Positions 1-6,326 of a DNA stretch of 10,089 nucleotides are shown here, piece after piece. The stretch comes from 40-80 sp040394775 (GTDB taxonomy: Bacteria > Bacteroidota > Bacteroidia > Flavobacteriales_D > Crocinitomicaceae): assembly GCA_040394775.1 (NCBI GenBank), contig JBEBRN010000089.1, positions 1 to 10,089 on the forward strand. The letters are read 5' to 3'. The first letter of the stretch is position 1. Each line of letters opens with the position of its first letter. The notes below the pieces were generated by a model that ran no database searches, had not been told where the DNA came from, and saw only the letters and a list, made by a program, of their open reading frames with translations. A program made the translations under genes and the position numbers.

Positions 1-54
1 TATTTTAGTGCAAAACTACCTATTTTTAAACCAAAGCATATCATTTCTTGTTCT

Positions 55-62
55 TATATTTG
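55..62 (+). promoter_or_regulatory. Bacteroidetes-type -7 promoter element upstream of mutS
   Basis: The sequence TATATTTG matches the Bacteroidetes primary sigma-factor -7 consensus TAnnTTTG exactly and ends 16 nt before the mutS start codon. I see no convincing TTG-type -33 element at the expected distance. Transcription would begin a few bases before the ATG, giving a very short leader without a Shine-Dalgarno sequence. The motif is seen; the promoter function is inferred. Confidence 0.5.
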
Positions 63-78
63 TCAAAACTAAAACCGA

Positions 79-2682
79 ATGGCTAAAAAATCTTCAGAGG
101 AAACCCCTTTAATGCGTCAATACAATCAAATCAAGGCAAAGCATCCTTCCGCTTTACTTTTATTTCGTGTGGGCGACTTTTATGAGACCTTTAGTGAAGA
201 TGCCATTAAAGCGTCAAAAATTCTCGGAATTGTATTAACGGGTCGAAAAAATGGTGATTCAAAAATTGAATTAGCTGGTTTTCCGCATCATTCTTTGGAT
301 ACGTATCTGCCGAAATTGATTCGTGCAGGCGAACGAGTAGCAATTTGCGACCAGTTAGAAGATCCAAAATTGGTGAAAGGTATTGTGAAACGCGGTGTGA
401 CAGAATTAGTTACGCCTGGGATTTCCTTTAATGACCAAGTTTTAGAGCAAAAGAAAAATAACTTCCTTTGCGCCATTCATTTTGACAAAAACATTCATGG
501 AATTTCGTTCTTAGATGCTTCTACTGGTGAATATATGGTGGCTCAAGGTGATTATGCCTATATTGATAAACTCATTCAAGGGTTTGAACCGAGTGAAATC
601 ATTTTTCAAAAGAAATACAATTCACTTTTTATTGAAAAATTCGGTGATAAATACCACACTTATCGTTTAGAAGATTGGGTTTTTCAAAGTGATTTTGCCA
701 ACGATAGCTTGACCAAACATTTCGGCACAAAGGATTTAAAAGGTTTCGGTATTGAACCGATTTCCATGGGAATTATCGCTGCGGGTGCTATTTTACATTA
801 CTTATCAGAAACACAACATCATCAAATTGGACACATCACTTCGATTGCTCGTATTGAAGAAGAAAAATACGTTTGGCTAGACCGATTTACGGTTCGAAAT
901 TTAGAACTGATTCACTCGACAAATGAACGTGCCACTACGCTACTCGATATTATCGATAGAACATTAACTCCAATGGGTGGTCGTTTATTGAAGCGTTGGA
1001 TGGTTTTACCACTGAAGGATTTAAATCCGATTAAAGAACGTTTAAATGCCGTTAAATCCTTCTTTGACAATGAAAAATTACGCACAGAATTACGTCAATT
1101 ACTTTCAACGATTGGCGATATTGAACGGATTGTCTCCAAAGTGGCTGTTGGAAAAGTAACACCAAAAGAAATCAAACAGTTACAGCGAAATTTAGCCGTA
1201 ATCGCTCCTATAAAAAATTTACTTTTTGCTGAAAAATCAAAAGCGTTAAACCGAATTTCAGATCAGCTAAATCCTTGTAATGCACTCATTCAATTAATTG
1301 AAACGACACTCGATGACGATCCTGCCAATCAAATTGGTAAAGGCCCCGTTATCAATAGCGGATTGGATGAAGAATTGGACGACCTTAGAGGAATCGCCTT
1401 TACAGGAAAAGAATATTTGAATCAATTACAGCAGCGAGAATCGGAACGCACTGGAATTCCAAGCCTTAAAATAAGTTTCAACAACGTTTTCGGATATTAT
1501 TTAGAAGTCACAAATACGCATAGAGATAAAGTTCCAACGGATTGGATACGCAAGCAGACATTGGTCAATGCAGAACGCTACATCACCGAAGAATTGAAGG
1601 AATTTGAAACGAAGATTTTAGGTGCAGAAGATAAAATATACGCTATTGAAGCACGTATTTTACAAGGACTGATTGCTCAAATGACCGAATACATTCTACC
1701 GATTCAACTCAATGCCAATTTGTTAGCTTCGTTGGATTGTTTACTTGGTTTCTCCGTGGTTTCTTTTGAAAATAACTACACTTTACCAAATGTGGATGAT
1801 TCGTTTGTTATTGACATAAAAGATGGACGTCATCCAGTAATTGAAAAGCAATTAAAGAACGGCGAAGTTTTTATAGCAAACGATGTTTACTTGGACAATG
1901 ACACACAACAAATTATCATGTTGACAGGTCCAAACATGTCTGGTAAAAGTGCTATTTTACGTCAAACGGCACTCATCTGCTTAATGGCGCAAATGGGTTG
2001 TTTTGTTCCTGCTTCTAAAGCGAGAATCGGTGTTCTTGACAAGGTATTTACACGTGTTGGCGCTTCAGATAATATTTCTTCCGGCGAATCGACGTTCATG
2101 GTGGAAATGAATGAAACGTCTAGTATTTTGAATAATTTATCGGAGCGCAGTTTAATTCTACTCGATGAAATTGGCCGTGGAACGAGTACCTATGATGGCA
2201 TCTCAATTGCTTGGGCGATTACGGAATACCTTCATGAACATCCGATTTACAAAGGAAAAACGCTTTTCGCTACACATTATCACGAGTTGAATGATATGTG
2301 TATCAATTATCCGCGTATCAAGAATTTCAATGTAGCGGTAAAAGAAATGGGTAATAAGATTCTTTTCCTACGGAAATTAGTGGAAGGCGGTTCTGAACAT
2401 TCATTTGGTATCCACGTGGCAAAATTGGCTGGAATGCCCACTCAGATTATTTCAACGGCAAATAAAATGCTGGCAAAAATGGAATCTGCAAGTGGTTATA
2501 CGGAAAAAGATAAAATCAAAGAGGCTATCAACAGTAAAGACATGCAATTGAGTTTTTTTCAGTTGAATGATCCTGTTTTAGAGCAAATTAGAGAAGAGTT
2601 AGTGAGTATCGATATCAATACATTAACACCGGTTGAAGCATTGATGAAGTTGAATGAAATTAAGAAACTAACGGGTGGTTGA
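79..2682 (+). CDS. mutS: DNA mismatch repair protein MutS
   Basis: MutS recognises base mismatches and small loops in DNA and, using ATP, recruits MutL to start mismatch repair in the cytoplasm. At 867 residues it has the usual full length. The mismatch-wedge motif Phe-Tyr-Glu lies at residues 34-36 in domain I. A connector domain (about 125-255), a lever/core region with inserted clamp (about 265-580) and the ABC-type ATPase follow. The Walker A motif GPNMSGKS is at 617-624, the signature region with SSGES at 667-671, and Walker B LLDEIGRGTST at 694-704. The tail holds QLSFF at 823-827, which fits the beta-clamp binding motif. The ATG at 79 is the natural start because the conserved domain I begins within about ten residues. 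It has its own likely promoter and is separated by 126 nt from the next gene. Nothing essential is missing, so a working MutS1 is near certain. Confidence 0.98.
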   Translation: MAKKSSEETPLMRQYNQIKAKHPSALLLFRVGDFYETFSEDAIKASKILGIVLTGRKNGDSKIELAGFPHHSLDTYLPKLIRAGERVAICDQLEDPKLVKGIVKRGVTELVTPGISFNDQVLEQKKNNFLCAIHFDKNIHGISFLDASTGEYMVAQGDYAYIDKLIQGFEPSEIIFQKKYNSLFIEKFGDKYHTYRLEDWVFQSDFANDSLTKHFGTKDLKGFGIEPISMGIIAAGAILHYLSETQHHQIGHITSIARIEEEKYVWLDRFTVRNLELIHSTNERATTLLDIIDRTLTPMGGRLLKRWMVLPLKDLNPIKERLNAVKSFFDNEKLRTELRQLLSTIGDIERIVSKVAVGKVTPKEIKQLQRNLAVIAPIKNLLFAEKSKALNRISDQLNPCNALIQLIETTLDDDPANQIGKGPVINSGLDEELDDLRGIAFTGKEYLNQLQQRESERTGIPSLKISFNNVFGYYLEVTNTHRDKVPTDWIRKQTLVNAERYITEELKEFETKILGAEDKIYAIEARILQGLIAQMTEYILPIQLNANLLASLDCLLGFSVVSFENNYTLPNVDDSFVIDIKDGRHPVIEKQLKNGEVFIANDVYLDNDTQQIIMLTGPNMSGKSAILRQTALICLMAQMGCFVPASKARIGVLDKVFTRVGASDNISSGESTFMVEMNETSSILNNLSERSLILLDEIGRGTSTYDGISIAWAITEYLHEHPIYKGKTLFATHYHELNDMCINYPRIKNFNVAVKEMGNKILFLRKLVEGGSEHSFGIHVAKLAGMPTQIISTANKMLAKMESASGYTEKDKIKEAINSKDMQLSFFQLNDPVLEQIREELVSIDINTLTPVEALMKLNEIKKLTGG

Positions 2683-2691
2683 AACTTTAAT

Positions 2692-2717
2692 CGATTGTAA
2701 TATTTACATTTCAATCG
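2692..2717. repeat. Inverted repeat after mutS, possible weak terminator
   Basis: CGATTG at 2692-2697 and CAATCG at 2712-2717 are exact inverted repeats, beginning 9 nt after the mutS stop codon. An alternative inner pairing of TGTAA with TTACA is also possible. There is no T-run after the 3' arm, so this is not a classical intrinsic terminator. It could end mutS transcription or protect its 3' end; this is inference from position only. Confidence 0.35.
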
Positions 2718-2759
2718 GAGGAAATGGCGAGAACACTATCATATCTTCACAATAATACT

Positions 2760-2767
2760 TATCTTTG
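2760..2767 (+). promoter_or_regulatory. Bacteroidetes-type -7 promoter element upstream of the YciO-like gene
   Basis: TATCTTTG matches TAnnTTTG exactly and ends 41 nt before the ATG at 2809, leaving room for a leader of about 35 nt. No clear -33 TTG is visible. It would give the YciO-like/amidotransferase pair its own transcript, independent of mutS. Confidence 0.5.
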
Positions 2768-2808
2768 AATAACAAATTTAGTTCAATTTAATATTTTATA
2801 AAGATCAA

Positions 2809-3426
2809 ATGATAATCGAAATTAATCCGCATAATATTGATGACCGCTTAATACAACAAGCAGTGAAAGTGTTAAACGATGGTGGTTTACTGGTGTTTCC
2901 TACGGACTCTGTCTATGCTATTGGTGTCGATTTATACAATAAAAAAGCATTAGAAAATTTAGCAAGATTCAAGGGAATTAAACTTAATAAAGCTAAATTT
3001 TCTATTATTTGTCATAGTTTAAGTGACGTTTCAAAATATGTGAAACAGATTGATCGCTCGGTATTTAAAGTGATGAAGCATAATTTACCAGGTCCTTTTA
3101 CCTTCATTCTTACAGCAACCAATGAAATTCCTCGGTTGTTTGATTCGAATCGAAAGGAAATTGGTATTCGTATTCCCAAAAATGATATTCTTTTGAAAAT
3201 TTCGGAAGAATTTGGGAAACCGATTGCGACCACATCTTTAGCAGATGACGAAGACGAAATTTTAGAGTATTTGAACGATCCATCGGAAATATATAGTCGT
3301 TTAGATGAAAAAGTAGACCTAATTATTGATGGTGGAATGGGTAATTTATACGCTTCTACCGTGGTTAATTGTGCGGATGGAGATATTGAAATTATCCGTC
3401 AAGGAATTGGCGAATTAATACAGTAA
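2809..3426 (+). CDS. yciO: Sua5/YciO/YrdC-family protein, YciO subgroup
   Basis: This 205-residue cytoplasmic protein has the YrdC fold. Family members such as TsaC/Sua5 make threonylcarbamoyl-AMP from threonine, bicarbonate and ATP for the tRNA modification t6A. The closest pattern I recall is E. coli YciO: PTDSVYAIG at 31-39, LPGPFTFIL at 93-101, GIRIP at 119-123, TTSLAD at 141-146 and DLIIDGG at 170-176. The KxRP and S-x-N signatures of true TsaC/Sua5 are not present as such: the second site reads TSLAD. It also lacks the C-terminal Sua5 domain. It may therefore not be the cell's main t6A enzyme. The start has no Shine-Dalgarno, as is common in this phylum. The amidotransferase gene follows after 3 nt, so the two are probably co-transcribed. 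Family is certain; the reaction is not. Confidence 0.9.
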   Translation: MIIEINPHNIDDRLIQQAVKVLNDGGLLVFPTDSVYAIGVDLYNKKALENLARFKGIKLNKAKFSIICHSLSDVSKYVKQIDRSVFKVMKHNLPGPFTFILTATNEIPRLFDSNRKEIGIRIPKNDILLKISEEFGKPIATTSLADDEDEILEYLNDPSEIYSRLDEKVDLIIDGGMGNLYASTVVNCADGDIEIIRQGIGELIQ

Positions 3427-3429
3427 CGG

Positions 3430-3999
3430 ATGATATTAGTTGTTGACTGTGGCTCCAATAAAGTTCCGTACATTGAAAAGTGTATCGATGAATTTATGGA
3501 TTATGAAACCATAAAACTAGAAGAACTTTCATCAGTCGATTTAGACCGATATTTAGGTGTCGTTATTTCAGGAAACCCCATTTTATTGACTGAAGTCGAT
3601 CTTGAGCCATATATGGAGAAAACGACTTGGATAAAAGCATTTGAGAAACCTATTTTAGGTATTTGTTTTGGTCATCAACTACTCGGACTGGCCTATGGTG
3701 CAGCTGTTTCTCTTCAAAAAGAAGATAGAGATTGGCAAACAATAGAAGTCTTGCAAGAAGATGATTTGTTTAATAAATTTGCCAAAGAATTTTTAATGAT
3801 GGAAGATCATCATGAAACGATTTCTATTCCACCAAACTTCATACATTTAGCCGTTTCTGACGCTTGTATTAACGAAGCAATGAAGCATAAGGAAAAACCA
3901 TTTTATGGCGTTCAATTCCACCCAGAGGTTTCGGGAAACCTAGGTTGTTTGCTATTCGATAATTTCATTCGGATTTGTCAAAAGCACAAGACGGACTAA
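3430..3999 (+). CDS. Stand-alone class I glutamine amidotransferase (GATase1)
   Basis: Class I glutamine amidotransferases hydrolyse glutamine and pass ammonia to a partner enzyme; some members act instead as gamma-glutamyl peptidases. The protein has 189 residues and is a single GATase1 domain. The nucleophile is Cys79 in GICFGHQ (77-83), and the catalytic His-Glu pair is H164 and E166 in QFHPEVSG (162-169). An oxyanion-loop ISGNP lies at 46-50. The segment DHHETI (126-131) resembles the GuaA-type amidotransferase subunit of archaea. No ATP-pyrophosphatase or other synthetase partner is encoded in this window, so the acceptor is unknown. It starts 3 nt after the YciO-like stop and ends 2 nt from the stop of the convergent minus-strand gene. 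I am sure of the fold and catalytic triad, but not of the substrate. Confidence 0.9.
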   Translation: MILVVDCGSNKVPYIEKCIDEFMDYETIKLEELSSVDLDRYLGVVISGNPILLTEVDLEPYMEKTTWIKAFEKPILGICFGHQLLGLAYGAAVSLQKEDRDWQTIEVLQEDDLFNKFAKEFLMMEDHHETISIPPNFIHLAVSDACINEAMKHKEKPFYGVQFHPEVSGNLGCLLFDNFIRICQKHKTD

Positions 4000-4001
4000 A
4001 T

Positions 4002-4733
4002 TCATCTGTTGATTGAGTTAGGCCCTTCTAATTTAAGACGTTGATAATGTTCAAATTTATCTTTAACAAATGTCACCAATTCCATTTCACTAGCTGTTTT
4101 CAAGAAATTATCATCAACATTTAAGAAATCCACAAATTGGTCAAATTCATCTTCTGGAAGTTTAACAATATCGTATAAATTATACAAACGCAGCAAATCC
4201 TTTAGAACTTCTCGTTGACTATCTTTATAGCGCTGTTCGGACAACCATTTCTTTGCTTTTACCTTCTTGGAGAATGCTTCATAAAGTGCTGTAATTGGAC
4301 TTTCTAAAACACTTACTCCTGTCACAGTCTTTGTTTCACGCATTGCTAATGATTCCCGTTCTTCTCTTATTTGATTCAACGTTTTTAACGGTTTAATGAC
4401 CACTTTTTGAAGTGCTTGATATTCTGGTTCTAAAATACCAAAGAATGACATTTGGCAATCCTCATTTGGTATTACGCGAAAACCCAGTGTATAATATCCT
4501 TTCACCGAAATAGTAATAGAATCGTTTGGACGACAATAACTGGAGAAACTACCATTTGGAGAACCAAAAACACCTCTTCCATTCGTTGTATTGATCACCA
4601 TCAGATTATAAAAAGCATTACCCGACAACGTCGTATCAACTGCTCGACCGTGTATATATACCTGATCACATGTTTGACTCTGAGCGTTCAAAGCAAATAG
4701 GATACTTATGAATATTGCAATCTGTTTCATCAT
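4002..4733 (-). CDS. Exported protein with carboxypeptidase-regulatory-like domain
   Basis: The 243-residue product begins with a signal peptide: Lys3, then a hydrophobic run to about residue 16, with likely cleavage near NAQSQ at 16-20. Residues about 25-90 look like the beta-sandwich carboxypeptidase-D regulatory-like domain common in Bacteroidota exported proteins, with a V-x-I-x-GR opening, a GVFGSPNGSF turn and SVKGYYTLGF. The C-terminal half is helical and charged. It ends in a region (about 195-235) with FLNVDDNFL and MELVTFVKDKFEHY, a pattern I associate with small Bacteroidota envelope proteins carrying this domain. It is probably periplasmic or on the outer membrane; no lipobox Cys is placed for a lipoprotein. 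Function is unknown. Two consecutive Met codons open the gene, and either could be the start. It diverges from the 4890-6326 gene. Confidence 0.8.
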   Translation of the reverse strand: MMKQIAIFISILFALNAQSQTCDQVYIHGRAVDTTLSGNAFYNLMVINTTNGRGVFGSPNGSFSSYCRPNDSITISVKGYYTLGFRVIPNEDCQMSFFGILEPEYQALQKVVIKPLKTLNQIREERESLAMRETKTVTGVSVLESPITALYEAFSKKVKAKKWLSEQRYKDSQREVLKDLLRLYNLYDIVKLPEDEFDQFVDFLNVDDNFLKTASEMELVTFVKDKFEHYQRLKLEGPNSINR

Positions 4734-4790
4734 CTGATAACGAAAATACTATTTTAAATGTATAATGAAATGGAAATAATGTAAAAATTT

Positions 4791-4830
4791 ATTGTTTAAA
4801 CGCTTATGAAGATCAATAAATTGTTCAAAC
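4791..4830. repeat. Paired 11-bp direct repeats in the divergent intergenic region
   Basis: ATTGTTTAAAC (4791-4801) and ATTGTTCAAAC (4820-4830) agree at 10 of 11 positions and start 29 bp apart, close to three helical turns. The first contains the perfect palindrome GTTTAAAC. They lie between the two divergent exported-protein genes, upstream of the likely promoter at 4869. Placement and spacing would suit a regulator binding site, but chance is possible in such AT-rich DNA. The rest of the 156-nt region shows no gene. Confidence 0.3.
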
Positions 4831-4868
4831 TACGGCATATTGCGTATCGATTTAAATACTAGATACTC

Positions 4869-4876
4869 TATATTTG
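4869..4876 (+). promoter_or_regulatory. Bacteroidetes-type -7 promoter element upstream of the outer-membrane gene
   Basis: TATATTTG matches TAnnTTTG exactly and ends 13 nt before the first ATG at 4890. The octamer is the same as the one before mutS. A TTG at 4840-4842 is further away than the usual -33 spacing, so only the -7 element is claimed. Confidence 0.5.
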
Positions 4877-4889
4877 CACAAAATATAAA

Positions 4890-6326
4890 ATGATGAAAGC
4901 TCTAACCCTTTTACTTATCCTTATAATAAGTTTTAATTCAACAGTAATTGCTCAACAAACAGTCGATAAAACAGCAAAAAAGGAATTTCGTAAAAAAAAG
5001 CGAAAAATAGAACATAAATTAGATAAAAGTCATGGTGGTCTTGGAGCTTCTCTTTACACACCTACTTTTGGTAATAAAGTAACTATCAACGAACCGTGGA
5101 TGGAAGCAAATGCACTATTCGATGTTGTCGAATTGAAATTAGGATTTGGCACATCTTATATTTTAAGAGAAGGGAATCGATTAGAAGAAGATTATGGAAC
5201 ACATTTATATGCGGGAGTTAATTATCCAATAACACTTTTAGCTTTTGGAAGACAAAAAAGCGCCTTCAATGTATTGCGTGGTCACCCAGTTATCGCTGGA
5301 GGAATCGGTTATTTTGGTTTTAAAGATAAGTTCACAAATTCATCTAAAGCAACTGATAAACTATGGTACTTTGGAATCAATCCAGGATATCGTATACGCC
5401 TACCATTCGTTTCAATCGAAGGAAACTTCAACATGAAAATTGGGCTTTCTAAAAAAGGAGAGATGGATGGTTATTCAAAACGATTTACGTTTTACCCTTC
5501 TGGCACATTACGTTTTGATGCTTTAAAATGGTTCTTCAATCCTAAAATGGTACAAGCCTCTGGAACGATGACTTCTGTCTCCAATATTCAGTCATCTTCT
5601 TACCGATCAGGTAATTATATTTACACCACTACCACGTATGATGTTACCGTGAGCCCTATTACGATGGGTGTTCAAGACATTGGAGGTCATATTGGTATCG
5701 GACCAAAGATTTCATTTATGAACCCTAATCGTGATGCGCATATCCCAACATCTATGCTTGTCGGAATTGCTGCCGAAGGGCGTTTCGCAGCAGCTGATTT
5801 TGGGTTAACGGTTGAAGGTGGGAAAGTTGGACATGGAGGATTGTTAATCCCGAAAAGTGGAGATGACCATAAATACCGTAAGAAGTTAGATAAATCTGAG
5901 CGAAATGGTTTGGGAACTCTAAATATGGTGAATGTCTATACACAACTAGGAGTAGATATCACGTCTTTAATATTAATACCTTTCGGCATTAGCATTGACA
6001 AGGGAAAATCCACTTCTTATTTAGGATTAACCGCAGGAATCAACGTGGGCGCTCACTTTTCTTGGGGACAAGAATTTATCAATCATGGAGATGCTTCGAT
6101 TTACGACCAACGAATGGCACAAGATAATGGTGCTTCTAAAGAAAAATTCATCGATCCTCGAAAAGTAGGAACGGGATATTTAGGCGGCTTCTTTATTTCA
6201 CTACAAATTGGAACAACATCATTCAAGATAACTAACTACCGTTATTATGGAGCGCCATTTGCAAGTACTACTATGTTTAGCGTCGCTTATCGTTTTCCAT
6301 TTTACAGAGCAAATAAGAATAGTTAA
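4890..6326 (+). CDS. Predicted exported, probably outer-membrane, protein of unknown function
   Basis: I do not recognise the family. The 478-residue product starts with a clear signal peptide: Lys3, a Leu/Ile-rich core at 4-15, and likely cleavage near residues 20-22 (IAQ). A strikingly basic stretch follows, with 11 Lys/Arg among residues 27-46. From about residue 50 the sequence is rich in Gly and in alternating hydrophobic and aromatic residues, as in outer-membrane beta-barrels, and it ends with a strand-like segment around VAYRFPFYR (465-473). It lacks a terminal Phe. KLDKS followed by GLG occurs twice (43-52 and 332-342), hinting at two related halves. A Ser/Thr/Tyr-rich loop lies at about 224-254. 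A tract of eight A bases encodes Lys35-37. The gene has its own likely promoter, and its stop overlaps that of the convergent transporter gene by 4 nt. Confidence 0.8.
   Translation: MMKALTLLLILIISFNSTVIAQQTVDKTAKKEFRKKKRKIEHKLDKSHGGLGASLYTPTFGNKVTINEPWMEANALFDVVELKLGFGTSYILREGNRLEEDYGTHLYAGVNYPITLLAFGRQKSAFNVLRGHPVIAGGIGYFGFKDKFTNSSKATDKLWYFGINPGYRIRLPFVSIEGNFNMKIGLSKKGEMDGYSKRFTFYPSGTLRFDALKWFFNPKMVQASGTMTSVSNIQSSSYRSGNYIYTTTTYDVTVSPITMGVQDIGGHIGIGPKISFMNPNRDAHIPTSMLVGIAAEGRFAAADFGLTVEGGKVGHGGLLIPKSGDDHKYRKKLDKSERNGLGTLNMVNVYTQLGVDITSLILIPFGISIDKGKSTSYLGLTAGINVGAHFSWGQEFINHGDASIYDQRMAQDNGASKEKFIDPRKVGTGYLGGFFISLQIGTTSFKITNYRYYGAPFASTTMFSVAYRFPFYRANKNS

Noticed and set aside
288..476. Minus-strand open frame inside mutS, and similar ones at 3012-3233, 5752-5943 and on the plus strand at 5245-5436, 8941-9171, 9328-9516 and 9470-9682
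   Set aside because: All overlap confidently assigned genes in other frames and show no recognisable features.
3430..3999. GMP synthase (guaA) or anthranilate synthase component II
   Set aside because: Only the amidotransferase domain is present and no synthetase partner is adjacent, so a specific name is not justified.
4452..4700. Open frame of 82 codons on the plus strand inside the 4002-4733 gene
   Set aside because: It is antisense to a well-supported exported protein with a signal peptide, and its translation shows no domain or plausible composition.
4741..4762. Minus-strand promoter for the 4002-4733 gene (TACATTTA or TATTTTCG)
   Set aside because: Both candidates miss the TAnnTTTG consensus by one base, have no -33 partner, and such near matches are frequent in AT-rich DNA.
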